Assembly: GCF_014646215.1 (NCBI RefSeq)
Contig: NZ_BMNA01000005.1
Coordinates: forward strand, 106,084-170,083
Direction of reading: 5' to 3'
Length of the DNA: 64,000 nucleotides
Source of the DNA: Nakamurella endophytica
GTDB taxonomy: Bacteria > Actinomycetota > Actinomycetes > Mycobacteriales > Nakamurellaceae
The position numbers were made by a program, and so were the translations under genes. Below, piece after piece: positions 27,156 through 36,426 of this stretch (the stretch's first letter is position 1; each line of letters starts with the position of its first letter). The notes under the pieces are model-generated. The model searched no databases. It saw only the letters and a list, made by a program, of their open reading frames with translations, and had not been told where the DNA came from.

Positions 27156-28844
27156 TCACCGCCGTCGGCGCCGCGTGCCGAACACCGAGCGGCCGAGCGA
27201 GCCGCCCATGGCACTGCCCAACGACCTCAGGAACGAGCCGACCGCGGGGTTGAGCAGGTCACCGAGCCCCGATGCCGGGCCCGCGTCCTCGCGGTCGGCG
27301 TGGCGGGTCCGGGACGGCGGGCGTTCGCCGCCGCTGTCCCGCGGGTCGGGTCGCGACGGGCGCCGGGCCGGGGGCGGCGTGATCGGCGGCAGGATGACCG
27401 GCGGCAGCTCGTCCGTGGGCGCCGGCCCGGCCACCGGCGGCGGCGCCTGCGGAGCCAGCCGCGCCGCGAGCATCTCGTACGCGGATTCGCGGTCGACGGC
27501 CGTGCCGTAGCGCGACTGCAGCGGCGACGCCGCGACCGCCGCCGTCACCCCGGCCGGGTCCGCCGGGCCCATGAGGGACCGCGGCGCGCGGACCCGGGTC
27601 CACGCCACCGGCGTCGGTGCCCCGCGCTCGCTGAGCACGGTGACCACGGCCTCGCCGATGCCGAGACCGGTGAGCGCGGTGGACAGGTCGTAGTCGCGGG
27701 TCGTCGGGTAGGTCCGCACGGTCGCGGCCAGTGCCTTCTGGTCGTCCGGGGTGAAAGCCCGCAGCGCATGCTGCACCCGCGCCCCGAGCTGGGACAGCAC
27801 GGGGCCCGGGATGTCGGTCGGCAGCTGGGAGGAGAAGAAGACCCCGACGCCCTTCGACCGGATCAGCTTGACCGTCTGCTCCACCGCCTGCCGGAATGCC
27901 TTCGACGCGTCGGCGAACAGCAGGTGGGCCTCGTCGAAGAGGAACACCAGCTTCGGTCGCTCGACGTCGCCGACCTCGGGCAGCGCCTCGAACAGCTCGG
28001 CGAGCAGCCACATCAGGAACGTCGAGAACAGCGCGGGGTTGGTGCGGAGTTCGGCGACCTCGAGCAGCGTGACGATGCCCCGCCCGTCCGGAGTCGTCCG
28101 CAACAGATCGGCGACGTCCAGCTGCGGTTCGCCGAAGAAGGTGTCGCCGCCCTGGGCCGCCAGGTTGGTCACGGCGCGCAGGATCACGCCGGCCGTCGAC
28201 CGGGAAACGCCGCCGAGATCCTGGAGGTCGGCCTTGCCCTCGTCGGAGGTCAGGTGGGTGATCACCGCGCGCAGGTCCTGCACGTCCAGCAGCGGCAGGT
28301 TGCGGGAGTCGGCCCAGTGGAAGATCAGACCGAGCGTCGACTCCTGCGTCTCGTTGAGGTCCAGCACCTTGGACAGCAGGATCGGACCGAAAGAGTCGAG
28401 CGTGGCCCGCACCGGGACACCGGTGCCCTGTCCGGCCAGCGACAGGTACTCGACGGGGACGCCGGTGGGTGTCCAGTCCCGGTCACCGGTGTCCGCGGCG
28501 CGGGCCTGGGTCCGGGCGTCCGGCCGCCCGGGCGCGGACAGGCCGGTGAGGTCGCCCTTGACGTCCGGCATGAGGACCGGGACGCCCGCGGCGGACAGCT
28601 GCTCGGCGAGCAACTGCAGGGTCTTGGTCTTGCCGGTGCCGGTCGCGCCGGCCACCAGCCCGTGCCGGGTCAGCATCGACAACGGCACCTGGACCTGCGC
28701 CGATGGGTCGACCACACCGTCGACGACGACGGTGCCGAGCAGCACCGCGGGCTGGTCGGTGGCGTACCCGGCGGCGATCCGGGTGGCCGTCCCGGCGGGA
28801 TCGGCGGCGGCGGCCGGCGGGTCGGCCGGTGGTGGTACGGACAT
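27156..28844 (-). CDS. HerA-like DNA helicase/translocase ATPase (DUF853)
   Basis: 562 residues. Walker A GATGTGKT at 66-73, Walker [13 protein letters not shown] near 303, and the helicase sequence [31 protein letters not shown] are typical of the DUF853/HerA-FtsK branch. These are ring ATPases thought to pump or unwind DNA. The role in bacteria is undefined. The C-terminal 100 residues are Pro-rich, then hold [24 protein letters not shown] is preceded by a perfect AGGAGG. It diverges from orn across 105 bases. Confidence 0.88.
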   Translation of the reverse strand: MSVPPPADPPAAAADPAGTATRIAAGYATDQPAVLLGTVVVDGVVDPSAQVQVPLSMLTRHGLVAGATGTGKTKTLQLLAEQLSAAGVPVLMPDVKGDLTGLSAPGRPDARTQARAADTGDRDWTPTGVPVEYLSLAGQGTGVPVRATLDSFGPILLSKVLDLNETQESTLGLIFHWADSRNLPLLDVQDLRAVITHLTSDEGKADLQDLGGVSRSTAGVILRAVTNLAAQGGDTFFGEPQLDVADLLRTTPDGRGIVTLLEVAELRTNPALFSTFLMWLLAELFEALPEVGDVERPKLVFLFDEAHLLFADASKAFRQAVEQTVKLIRSKGVGVFFSSQLPTDIPGPVLSQLGARVQHALRAFTPDDQKALAATVRTYPTTRDYDLSTALTGLGIGEAVVTVLSERGAPTPVAWTRVRAPRSLMGPADPAGVTAAVAASPLQSRYGTAVDRESAYEMLAARLAPQAPPPVAGPAPTDELPPVILPPITPPPARRPSRPDPRDSGGERPPSRTRHADREDAGPASGLGDLLNPAVGSFLRSLGSAMGGSLGRSVFGTRRRRR

Positions 28845-28936
28845 CGGACCTCCTGCGGTGCGGCGCGGCGTCGGCGAAGCGTAACGAGCCGACGCCGCCG
28901 GGCGCCCGCTCGCGCGGTCCCTCGCGCGTCGCCGAC

Positions 28937-28942
28937 TAGGGT
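28937..28942 (+). promoter_or_regulatory. Leaderless -10 box of orn
   Basis: TAGGGT ends seven bases before the GTG at 28950 (CGGTGCG spacer), placing transcription start at or one base from the start codon. No ribosome site is present, which agrees with a leaderless message. Confidence 0.55.
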
Positions 28943-28949
28943 CGGTGCG

Positions 28950-29597
28950 GTGGCGGACAAGGTGACGGACCGGCTGGTGTGGGTCGACTGCGAGATGACC
29001 GGGCTCGACCTGGGCCGGGACGCCCTGATCGAGATCGCGGCGCTGGTCACCGACGGCGAGCTGAACATCCTCGGCGACGGGGTGGACGTGGTCATCCATG
29101 CCGGCGACGACGTGCTCGCCGCCATGCCGGAGGTGGTCGCGACCATGCACGCCCGGTCCGGCCTGACCGAGGCGGTCCGCGCCTCCACCGTGACGCTCGC
29201 CGAGGCGGAACGGACCGTGCTGGACCACATCCGCAGCCATGTCCCGGACCCCCGCACGGCTCCGCTGGCCGGCAACTCCATCGCCACCGACCGCGGCTTC
29301 CTCGCGCGTGACATGCCGGAGCTGGACGGCTACCTGCACTACCGGATGATCGACGTCTCCAGCATCAAGGAGCTCACCCGGCGCTGGTACCCCAAGACCT
29401 ACTACTCGCAGCCGGTCAAGGGCATGGCGCACCGTGCCCTCGCCGACATCGTCGAGTCGGTGCGGGAGCTGGCGTACTACCGGGCGACGGTCTTCGTGCC
29501 GCCGCCCGGACCCACCAGCGACGAGGCGCAGCAGGCGGCGGCCCGGGTGAGCGGGGGCACCGCGGACGGCGCTCCGGCGCGGGCCTCCGGCGCCTGA
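28950..29597 (+). CDS. orn: Oligoribonuclease
   Basis: 215 residues, a DEDDh 3'-5' exonuclease. Exo [11 protein letters not shown] (Asp and Glu ligands) is at residues 12-21. Exo II lies in [12 protein letters not shown], and Exo III in [20 protein letters not shown] with the catalytic His. It degrades 2-5-nt RNAs, including pGpG from c-di-GMP turnover, to mononucleotides. The C-terminal 30 residues are an Ala/Gly-rich extension. Start GTG chosen because the -10 box TAGGGT lies directly before it and the product begins like known Orn proteins. Confidence 0.95.
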   Translation: MADKVTDRLVWVDCEMTGLDLGRDALIEIAALVTDGELNILGDGVDVVIHAGDDVLAAMPEVVATMHARSGLTEAVRASTVTLAEAERTVLDHIRSHVPDPRTAPLAGNSIATDRGFLARDMPELDGYLHYRMIDVSSIKELTRRWYPKTYYSQPVKGMAHRALADIVESVRELAYYRATVFVPPPGPTSDEAQQAAARVSGGTADGAPARASGA

Positions 29598-29628
29598 CCG
29601 GCGGTCCGGACGGGCCGCCGTGGTCGGC

Positions 29629-29634
29629 TAGACT
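29629..29634 (+). promoter_or_regulatory. Candidate -10 box of tRNA-His
   Basis: TAGACT, TANNNT type, 29 bases before the mature tRNA. It lies in the gap after orn and gives the tRNA its own promoter. Confidence 0.5.
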
Positions 29635-29663
29635 GCTGGACGTTCCGGCGACGTCCGGAGCGC

Positions 29664-29737
29664 GGTGAGCGTAGCTCAGTTGGTAGAGCACTGGCTTGTG
29701 GTGCCGGTGGTCGCGGGTTCGAGTCCCGTCGCTCACC
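29664..29737 (+). tRNA. tRNA-His (GUG)
   Basis: Acceptor GTGAGCG pairs with CGCTCAC. An extra G at 29664 opposite C at 29737 is the G-1:C73 pair that identifies tRNA-His. The anticodon loop TTGTGGT gives GTG at 29698-29700. T arm GCGGG-TTCGAGT-CCCGT pairs with one G-T. CCA is not encoded. Confidence 0.95.
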
Positions 29738-29746
29738 CCGGAGCGG

Positions 29747-29775
29747 GAGCCGCGGGCCCACCGGGCCCGCGGCTC
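29747..29775. terminator. Two-way terminator between tRNA-His and trpS
   Basis: A perfect 13-bp stem (GAGCCGCGGGCCC / GGGCCCGCGGCTC) with a 3-nt ACC loop sits between the rightward tRNA and the end of leftward trpS and should stop both. Confidence 0.75.
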
Positions 29776-29812
29776 TCTGCGTCTCCCGCCCGACGCCCGG
29801 CCGCCCCCGGGG

Positions 29813-30934
29813 TCAGTGGGGCAGGTACTCGGTCCCCATCGCCCGGCGCACGGCCGCCAGCGTCTCCCCCGCCGTGGCCGAGGCGCGCGCGATCCCGTCG
29901 ACCAGGACGCCCTGCAGGTACCCGGGATCGGCGACCAGTTCCCGCCGGCGCGCGCGCAGCGGTGCCAGCGCCGTGTTGACCGCCTCGGTCGCGCGTCGCT
30001 TCAGCTCCGCCGCGCCGCCGTCGCCGATCTCGGCGGCCAGCGCGACCGGGTCCGTGCCGCCCAGCGCGGCCGCCAGGTCCAGCAGCGACGACACCTCGGG
30101 CCGGCCGACGGGGTCGTAGTCGATGGTGCGCAGCGAGTCGGTGCGGGCGCGGCGCAGTGCGGCCGCGGTCTCGTCCGCCGTGGCGGACAGCGCGATCGAA
30201 TTGCCCCGCGACTTGGCCATCTTCCGGCCGTCGGTGCCCAGCAGCACCGGCACGGCGGACAGCAGGGGCTCCGGCTCGGCGAAGACCGGCCCGTACCGCT
30301 CGTTGAACCGCCGGGCCAGCACCCGGGTCAGCTCCAGATGCGGCAGCTGGTCCCGGCCGACGGGGACGACAGTGCCGGCCATGGACAGGATGTCGGCCGC
30401 CTGGTGCACCGGGTAGGTGAGCAGCAGCCCGGACAGCGGCCGCCCGGAGTCCGCCAGCTCGGCCTTGACGGTGGGGTTGCGCCGCAGCTCGGAATCGGTG
30501 ACCAGGGACAGCAGCGGCAGCATCAGCTGGTGCAGCGCCGGCACGGCGGAGTGCGGGAAGATGACCGACCGTTCGGGGTCCATCCCGGCGGCGAGGTAGT
30601 CCGCCAGCAGGCCGAGCACCCGCTCGCGGACCGGGCCGACGTGGTCCCGGTCGGTGATCACCTGGTAGTCGGCGATGACGACCGTGATCGGCACGCCGGC
30701 GTCCTGCAGCCGCACCCGGTTGGCCAAGCTGCCGAGCAGGTGACCCAGGTGCAGGTCGCCGGTCGGCCGGTCGCCGGTCAGCACCCGGAACCTGCCCGGG
30801 TCGGCGGCGATGCGCCGTTCCAGATCCGCGGAGCGGGCGGTGGCGGCCTCGACCGTGCCGTCCGCGAGCTCCGTCGCACCGTCGGAATCGAGGGGGGCGG
30901 GATCGGTGGGCGCGGTCCCGGTGGCGCTGGTCAT
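29813..30934 (-). CDS. trpS: Tryptophanyl-tRNA synthetase
   Basis: 373 residues, class Ic synthetase that charges tRNA-Trp. The HIGH-type signature is TGDRPTGDLHLGHLLGSL (near residue 53) and the KMSKS-type loop is GRKMAKSRGN (near 228). An Ala/Thr/Asp-rich N-terminal extension of about 40 residues precedes the core and is not part of the family. The leader region carries a 16-codon frame with tandem Trp codons and hairpins, so expression probably responds to tryptophan charging. ATG 30934 follows a CAGGAG site. Confidence 0.95.
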   Translation of the reverse strand: MTSATGTAPTDPAPLDSDGATELADGTVEAATARSADLERRIAADPGRFRVLTGDRPTGDLHLGHLLGSLANRVRLQDAGVPITVVIADYQVITDRDHVGPVRERVLGLLADYLAAGMDPERSVIFPHSAVPALHQLMLPLLSLVTDSELRRNPTVKAELADSGRPLSGLLLTYPVHQAADILSMAGTVVPVGRDQLPHLELTRVLARRFNERYGPVFAEPEPLLSAVPVLLGTDGRKMAKSRGNSIALSATADETAAALRRARTDSLRTIDYDPVGRPEVSSLLDLAAALGGTDPVALAAEIGDGGAAELKRRATEAVNTALAPLRARRRELVADPGYLQGVLVDGIARASATAGETLAAVRRAMGTEYLPH

Positions 30935-30996
30935 GGTGGTGGTGCTCCTGTCGTGGAGGGGATGCTCGCCGGGCGAGCCGTCCCGCGGACAGGCGT

Positions 30997-31018
30997 CGGC
31001 CGCTGCAGCGAGCGGCCG
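30997..31018 (-). promoter_or_regulatory. Hairpin in the trpS leader (possible attenuator)
   Basis: Between the leader peptide stop and trpS an 8-bp stem (CGGCCGCT / AGCGGCCG, 6-nt loop) can form. A second 6-bp hairpin lies at 30964-30978, about 30 bases before the trpS start. These could act as terminator or ribosome-site sequestering structures controlled by ribosome stalling. Confidence 0.45.
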
Positions 31019-31045
31019 GAGGGGGTGCGTCGAGGGGGCGGCCGC

Positions 31046-31096
31046 CTATGCGGTCCGCCACCAGCTCCCGCGCAGGGCGGGCGTGCTCGACGTCAT
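31046..31096 (-). CDS. Trp-Trp leader peptide upstream of trpS
   Basis: 16-codon frame MTSSTPALRGSWWRTA ending in TAG, 111 bases before the trpS ATG. Two adjacent TGG codons at 12-13 in so short a frame, directly upstream of the enzyme that charges tRNA-Trp, are the mark of ribosome-mediated attenuation. TACCGT ends six bases before its ATG, so the leader peptide itself is translated from a leaderless 5' end. The peptide has no expected function beyond stalling. Too short for most gene finders. Confidence 0.7.
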   Translation of the reverse strand: MTSSTPALRGSWWRTA

Positions 31097-31102
31097 GCCC
31101 CG

Positions 31103-31108
31103 ACGGTA
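31103..31108 (-). promoter_or_regulatory. Leaderless -10 box for leader peptide and trpS
   Basis: TACCGT then six bases then ATG of the Trp-Trp leader peptide. This fixes a plausible transcription start for the trpS unit. Confidence 0.55.
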
Positions 31109-31153
31109 GCAGCCCACCGGCCCCGCGGTTTCGGGTTGGCGGAGCCGACCCTG

Positions 31154-31159
31154 TACAGT
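31154..31159 (+). promoter_or_regulatory. Candidate -10 box of tRNA-Lys
   Basis: TACAGT, TANNNT type, 40 bases before the mature tRNA-Lys. It diverges from the trpS promoter. Confidence 0.5.
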
Positions 31160-31199
31160 CGTGGGGCACGCCGGGGCGGTCGCCCGCCGCCGGAGGCAC

Positions 31200-31275
<76 letters not shown>

Positions 31276-31428
31276 CATCTCGTCGCTCCCGTCGAGTCGC
31301 CGGATGATACGCCCGGTTGACCAGCCTCCCGCCGGGGTACCCCCTCCGCGAGCGGTCCCGGTGCATCCGGAGCGCCGCATCGCAGGGACCGAGCGGCCGC
31401 CGGCCGCACCAGACCCCAGGGAGTCCGC

Positions 31429-31635
31429 ATGCTGAGAAACCTCCGTCGACTCGGCTTCATCGGCGGTGTCGTCGCGCTGGCCCGGAGCCCGCAGGGACAG
31501 CGCGCCATCGCCAAGGCCCGCGCCTGGGCGTCGGACCCGGCGAACCAGGCCAAGATCAAGTCGCTGGCCGGCAAGGTGACCGGGTCCCGTGGTCGCAGCG
31601 CCGGCTCGGTCACGGGGCCGGGCCGCACCGTCTGA
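31429..31635 (+). CDS. Small basic hypothetical protein
   Basis: 68 residues, Arg/Lys-rich (LRNLRRLGFIGG, then QRAIAKARAWASDPANQAKIKSLAGKV). An amphipathic helix is likely in the first 40 residues. ATG follows an AGGGAG site with good spacing. It lies alone between tRNA-Lys and the converging permease, with a 7-bp hairpin at 31636-31656 just past its stop. No family recognised. Confidence 0.7.
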   Translation: MLRNLRRLGFIGGVVALARSPQGQRAIAKARAWASDPANQAKIKSLAGKVTGSRGRSAGSVTGPGRTV

Positions 31636-31656
31636 CCGCGGGCGGTCAACCCGCGG
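31636..31656. terminator. Short hairpin between converging genes
   Basis: CCGCGGG / CCCGCGG stem of 7 bp with a 7-nt loop directly after the small protein stop. It overlaps the last codons of the permease. Confidence 0.4.
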
Positions 31657-33067
31657 CGTCGATCGTCTCGGGATCCACGGTGTCCCGGGTCCGGATCCCG
31701 AGCCGCCGGTTGACCAGCACCGTGACCAGCCAGAGCAGCACGCCGACCGCGAGCAGCAACCCGGCGATCCGGTACTGCGCCGCCGGCCGGCCCGACAGCG
31801 GCGTCACCAGGTACAGGCAGGCCACGGCGCCCAGCGCGGCGACGGCTGTCGGCGTGCGGAAGTACCGCCCCGGCCGGGGGTCCCGGCGCAGCACCAGCAC
31901 CGCGACGTTGACCACCGCGAACACCGCGAGCAGCAGCAGCGACGTCGTCCCGCCGAGCACCGCGACGGCGTCGGCGTCGGCGAACGACACGTAGGCGATC
32001 AGCGCGAGGGCCAGCCCGGTGGTGAACAGCACGGCCACCCAGGGCGTCCGCCGCACGGCGTGCACCCGCCCCAGCGCGGGCGGCAGCACCCGCTGCCGGG
32101 CCAGCCCGTAGACCAGCCGGCTGGCCATCAGCATGTTGATCAACGCCGAGTTGGCCACCGCGAACATCGAGATGAACGGCAGGATCTCGGCCATCGGCAG
32201 GCCGGGGGCGCCGGCCCGGACCACCTCGACGAGCGGGGTCGGGCTCTCGGCCAGGGTGCCGACCGGAACCAGCGCCACGGCGACCAGCGACACCAGCACG
32301 TAGATCGCCGCCGTCACGGTCAGGCCGGTCAGCATGACCTTCGGGAAGATCCGGTGCGGCTCCCGGACCTCCTCGACCATGTTCACCGAGTCCTCGAACC
32401 CCACCATGGCGAAGAACGCCAGCGACGTCGCGGTGGTCACCGCCAGGAAGACGCCCTTGTCGGACGGGGTGTCGAAGGCGACGACGCGGGACCAGTCGGC
32501 CGCGTCGCCGAACAGGGCCCAGACGCCGACCAGGATGACCAGCAGCAGCCCGGAGAGCTCGACCAGCGTCAGCACGACGTTGGCCTTGACCGACTCCCCG
32601 ACCCCGCGGACGTTGACCAGCGCGACGAGCGCCATGAACGCCAGGGCGACCAGCACGATGCCGCCGTTGCCCAGGCCCAGCCCGAACCCCGCGGACAGGT
32701 TCGACGCGAAGGCGCGCGACGCCGTCGACGCCGAGGTGATGCCGGACGACACCACCAGGAATGCGACCACGAACGTGACCACGTGCACGCCGAATGCCTT
32801 GTGCGTGTAGAGCGCGGCGCCGGCGGCGTGCGGGTACTTGGTCACCAGCTCCAGGTAGCCGCAGGCGGTCAGGGTGGCGACCACGAACGCCACCAGGAAC
32901 GGCAGCCAGGCGGCGCCACCCACCTCCGCGGCGATGTCCCCGGTCAGGGCGTAGACGCCGGTACCGAGGATGTCCCCGACGATGAATAGGAGCAGCAGCT
33001 TCGGACCCATGACCCGGCGCAGCGCCGGCTGTTCCTGCCGAGCCGGTGCGGTGGTGCTGTGGGACAT
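31646..33067 (-). CDS. APC-family amino acid permease
   Basis: 473 residues with about 12-14 helices. The start LRRVMGPKLLLLFIVGDILGTGVYALTGDIA has the GTGVY helix-break motif of the APC superfamily, and the middle FFAMVGFEDSVNMVEEVREPHRIFPK has the conserved E-P helix 6-loop region of cationic/neutral amino acid transporters. Import of an amino acid is likely. The exact substrate is not evident. ATG 33067 with AGAGGG upstream. It diverges from the YcaO gene across 258 bases rich in promoter-like A+T. Confidence 0.88.
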   Translation of the reverse strand: MSHSTTAPARQEQPALRRVMGPKLLLLFIVGDILGTGVYALTGDIAAEVGGAAWLPFLVAFVVATLTACGYLELVTKYPHAAGAALYTHKAFGVHVVTFVVAFLVVSSGITSASTASRAFASNLSAGFGLGLGNGGIVLVALAFMALVALVNVRGVGESVKANVVLTLVELSGLLLVILVGVWALFGDAADWSRVVAFDTPSDKGVFLAVTTATSLAFFAMVGFEDSVNMVEEVREPHRIFPKVMLTGLTVTAAIYVLVSLVAVALVPVGTLAESPTPLVEVVRAGAPGLPMAEILPFISMFAVANSALINMLMASRLVYGLARQRVLPPALGRVHAVRRTPWVAVLFTTGLALALIAYVSFADADAVAVLGGTTSLLLLAVFAVVNVAVLVLRRDPRPGRYFRTPTAVAALGAVACLYLVTPLSGRPAAQYRIAGLLLAVGVLLWLVTVLVNRRLGIRTRDTVDPETIDAAG

Positions 33068-33263
33068 CGGGACATCACCCTCTCGACCGAGCGTGCCTGT
33101 CCGCCGTACTTTGCCCTCTCTTTACCTTTCGGTCCAGAGATCGACCCGGCGACATTCCGTGTGGGCTTCTCCTTCGTGACGCCGCGGCCGGCCGCGCGCG
33201 GTCCACGACCCACCGCCGGCGACGCGCGACGGTCCGGGCCGGACGCAGGGCCGACGGTCCGGG

Positions 33264-33269
33264 TACGGT
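33264..33269 (+). promoter_or_regulatory. Candidate -10 box for the YcaO-ABC unit
   Basis: TACGGT lies 56 bases before the YcaO ATG. Further A+T-rich boxes (TACTTT at 33107, TACCTT at 33123) occur upstream in the divergent region 33068-33325. Confidence 0.35.
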
Positions 33270-33325
33270 CGTCACACCCAGCCCTGCACCACCCTCCGTG
33301 TTCCCCCAGCGACCGAGGAAGGCCG

Positions 33326-34843
33326 ATGACCGCAGGACCGGGTTCCGCCCTGCCCGCAGCCGGCACCAATGAGGTGATCGGCCTGTACCGGGCCTGCCTG
33401 GCTGGCCTCGGCCGGCTCGGCACCTGGCCGCTCGACGGGTTCGACCGCACCGGCGTCCCCGTCGTCGCCACCGTGTGGACCGACCGGGAGGACCCGGCGG
33501 TGCAGGCACACGGGGTCGGGTACGGGGCCGACTCCGCGGCGGCGGAGATCGGCGCGCTCGGCGAGCTGGCCGAGCGGGTGGTCATGGCACAGATGCTGCG
33601 CGCCCGGCCGGTGCACCGGGGTTCCTACCGGGAGCTGGTGCGCCGGCACGGCACCGACGCGGTCGCCGACCCGCTGACCCTGGTGCTGCCCGCCGGCTCC
33701 GCGTACCACCCCGACCAGCAGCTGGTCTGGCTGCCGGCCGTCCGGTGGCGCACCGGCCAGGAGGTCCTCGTCCCGCAGGAGTGGGCGGCCAGCGACCCCG
33801 GAGCGCTGACACCCGGCACCGAGCCGCTGGTGCTGCCCATCACCAACGGCCTGGGCGCCGGTGACACGGCGGAGCGGGCGGTGGCGCACGGCCTGCTGGA
33901 GCTGCTGCAGCGCGACGGCGACACCGTGGACTTCCGGGCCCTCGACTCCGGCGTGGTGGTCGACCTGGACGGCCTGACGGACCCGGTGGCGCTGGCCGTC
34001 CTGGACCGGCTCCGGTCGGTCGGCATCGAACCGGTGGTCAAGGTGGCGTCCACCGAGTTCGTCCCGGTCGTCTATGCCGCAGGCCACGACCCGGACCCGG
34101 CCGCCGCGCCCCTGGCGGCCAGTGCGATGGGCGAGGCCGCCCACCCCGACGGGCAGGCGGCCGTGGCCAAGGCGCTGCTGGAGTACGCCTCGTCGCGGGC
34201 GCGCCGCGCGTTCGCGTTCGGACCGCTGGAGGACGTCGGCCGGCTGCTGCCCGACTACCTGGACCTGGAGCTGGACCTGCCGGTCGGCGCGCAGGAGGAG
34301 CGGGCACTGGAGGCCATGCGGGCCTGGGTGGCCCTGCCGCCGGACGAGCTGCGGCGGGTGGTCGAGCCGACGCTGCTGGGCCGCACCCGCACCGTGTCGG
34401 TGGCGGATCTGCCCGCCGCGCCGGCAGCGGTCACCGCGGACCCCGGGGCGCTGCTCGGGTTCCTGCTGGACCTGCTGGCCGACTTCGACGTGCTGGTCGT
34501 CCACGGCGCTTGGCACGGGGTCCACGCGGCCAAGGTCGTCGTCCCCGGGCTGGAGGTGGAGACGCTGTCCTACCTGCGGATCGGCGAGCGGGTCGCCCGG
34601 CGGCTCCTCGACCGCGGCAGCGACCTGGTGGGCCGGGGGCCCGCCGACGGCGTGGACCGGTTGCCCGTCCGGCTCACGGAGGCGGCGACCGCCCGGCTCG
34701 GCGGCCCCGTCTGGTTGGACCGGCGCCGGGTGGACGAGGTGGTCGGCCCGTTGTACCCGCTCTACCGCGAGCCGCGGCGGCACGCCGTCCAGCGGACGGC
34801 CGCCGGCCGCTCGAACATCACCGCGTCCGGTCGGCCCCGGTGA
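33326..34843 (+). CDS. Divergent YcaO-domain protein
   Basis: 505 residues. The YcaO ATP-binding motif is recognisable: S70-x3-E74…GELAER (E80, E83, R84), then AVAHGLLELLQRD (E192, R196, D197) and ALLEYASSRAR (E286, R291). In usual YcaO domains the second motif has ERD where this protein has QRD, and the third has Gln before the Arg where this one has Ser. ATP use may therefore be altered. YcaO enzymes activate backbone amides (azolines, thioamides, amidines). No cyclodehydratase C-protein, TfuA or dehydrogenase partner is nearby. It is followed by a sugar-type ABC importer after 162 bases. ATG has GAGGAAGG upstream. Confidence 0.85.
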   Translation: MTAGPGSALPAAGTNEVIGLYRACLAGLGRLGTWPLDGFDRTGVPVVATVWTDREDPAVQAHGVGYGADSAAAEIGALGELAERVVMAQMLRARPVHRGSYRELVRRHGTDAVADPLTLVLPAGSAYHPDQQLVWLPAVRWRTGQEVLVPQEWAASDPGALTPGTEPLVLPITNGLGAGDTAERAVAHGLLELLQRDGDTVDFRALDSGVVVDLDGLTDPVALAVLDRLRSVGIEPVVKVASTEFVPVVYAAGHDPDPAAAPLAASAMGEAAHPDGQAAVAKALLEYASSRARRAFAFGPLEDVGRLLPDYLDLELDLPVGAQEERALEAMRAWVALPPDELRRVVEPTLLGRTRTVSVADLPAAPAAVTADPGALLGFLLDLLADFDVLVVHGAWHGVHAAKVVVPGLEVETLSYLRIGERVARRLLDRGSDLVGRGPADGVDRLPVRLTEAATARLGGPVWLDRRRVDEVVGPLYPLYREPRRHAVQRTAAGRSNITASGRPR

Positions 34844-35005
34844 GCCGTAGGTCCACGGCGGGCCCGGACCCGCCGGAGCGCACGGACAGGCCGTAGCCCG
34901 CCGTCCGGCCCGACCGACGCACACTCACCCGCACTCCCGCATTCCCGCACCACACGGACGTCCGCCACCGCGGATCTCCGCCGCTCCACCGAACAGGAGA
35001 CGCCC

Positions 35006-36412
35006 ATGACGTTGACCCGCAGGCAGTTCCTCGGCGCCGCCGCCGGGACCGCCGCCCTCGCCGGACTGTCCGCCTGTTCCGACGTCCATTCCGGCGGCGG
35101 CGGCGCGGCGAGCTCGACCGACCTGCCGTCGGTGAGCCAGAGCGCCGCCGGGTCCGGCTCGGCCGGCTCCACGGCATCCGCCGGCGCCAAGGCCAGCCCG
35201 ACGGCCAAGCTGTCCGGCACCGTGTCCTTCGCCTTCTGGGGCGGCAGCACCGGTGAGACCGCCGGTTTCACCTACGCCAAGAAGAAGTTCGAGGCGGCCA
35301 ACCCCGGCACCACGATCGAGTTCCAGGTCTCGCCGTACGACGGGTTCTTCTCCGGCATCGACCGCGGCATCCAGACCGGCAAGGCGCCGGACACCTTCCG
35401 GGTGGACTACACCACCATCGCCAAGTACTCCAGCCGCGGCCTGCTGCTGGACATGTCGCCGTACTTCACCACCGCTGAGACGCAGGCCTTCCTGCCGGCG
35501 CTGTGGGACGCGGTCAAGAGCAACGGCGTGCCCTACGGCGTCCCGCACCAGACCGACACCACCTGCATCGTCTACGACACCAAGGCGTTCGAGACGGCGG
35601 GCATCACGTCGGTCCCGGACCGGCTCGAGGACGCGTGGACCTGGGAGGAGTTCGCGGACGTCGCCGCCAAGCTGCGCAAGACCCTGCCGGCGGCCAAGTT
35701 CCCGTTCGCCTACGACTGGACCAAGGCCGGGGCGTTCCGCTGGCTGTCCTGGCTGTACCAGGCCGGCGGGACGCTGCTGACCCCGGACCTGAAGAAGGCG
35801 GCCATCCCGTCCGACGCGGCGACCAAGGCGCTGGACTTCACCAAGAGCTTCTTCACCAACAAGTGGGTGCCGAGCACCGGCACGATCAAGACGAGCCAGT
35901 ACTCGGACAACTTCTTCCTGTCCCAGACGGTGCCGATGTCGTTCGTCGGGGACTTCCTGGTGCCGGAGATCGCCGATCCCAAGGCCGGCTACAAGGGCGA
36001 CTGGGCGGCGACGTTCATGCCGCGGGACAAGGCCGCCGCCGCGGACCTGGGCGGCAACGCGATCGTCGCCCGCAAGGACTCCTCGAACCCGGACCTGGCC
36101 GCCGCATGGCTGAAGTTCCTGGTGCAGGAGGACGCGATGCGGTACTTCTGCGAGCAGGCCATCGAGCTGCCGACGCTGCAGTCGCTGGCGTCGGCCGAGC
36201 TGAAGTACGCCTTCCGGCCGGACGTGGTGTCGGTCTGCGCGAAGCAGGCCACCACCATCTCCGACACCATCGTCAAGGAGTCGACCGTGCCGGCGTTCTC
36301 GTCGATCAACACCGTGCTGGGCGACCAGCTGGAGCTGGCCTTCCACGACCAGTCGACCGAGCAGACCCTCGCGGCGCTGGCCGCCGCCGTCGACAAGGCG
36401 CTGACCTCCTGA
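35006..36412 (+). CDS. ABC sugar-type solute-binding lipoprotein
   Basis: 468 residues. N-terminus MTLTRRQFLGAAAGTAALAG then LSAC gives both a twin-Arg-like start and a lipobox with lipidated Cys24, followed by a Ser/Gly/Ala linker. The mature part (VSFAFWGGSTGETAGFTYAKKKFEAANPGTTIEFQ) is a SBP_1 family carbohydrate-binding fold. Aromatic residues common in sugar clefts are present (TYDW, FRWLSWLY). It should capture a ligand outside the membrane for the two permeases directly downstream. SD AGGAG. Ligand unknown. Confidence 0.9.
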   Translation: MTLTRRQFLGAAAGTAALAGLSACSDVHSGGGGAASSTDLPSVSQSAAGSGSAGSTASAGAKASPTAKLSGTVSFAFWGGSTGETAGFTYAKKKFEAANPGTTIEFQVSPYDGFFSGIDRGIQTGKAPDTFRVDYTTIAKYSSRGLLLDMSPYFTTAETQAFLPALWDAVKSNGVPYGVPHQTDTTCIVYDTKAFETAGITSVPDRLEDAWTWEEFADVAAKLRKTLPAAKFPFAYDWTKAGAFRWLSWLYQAGGTLLTPDLKKAAIPSDAATKALDFTKSFFTNKWVPSTGTIKTSQYSDNFFLSQTVPMSFVGDFLVPEIADPKAGYKGDWAATFMPRDKAAAADLGGNAIVARKDSSNPDLAAAWLKFLVQEDAMRYFCEQAIELPTLQSLASAELKYAFRPDVVSVCAKQATTISDTIVKESTVPAFSSINTVLGDQLELAFHDQSTEQTLAALAAAVDKALTS

Positions 36413-36426
36413 GCGCGACCACCGGG

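Noticed and set aside
31046-31096. T-box riboswitch for trpS
   Set aside because: No T-box motif or stem I pattern is seen. The Trp-Trp leader frame explains the region better.
31429-31635. Toxin or holin for the small basic protein
   Set aside because: No antitoxin partner, no clear membrane segment, and no family match. Left as hypothetical.
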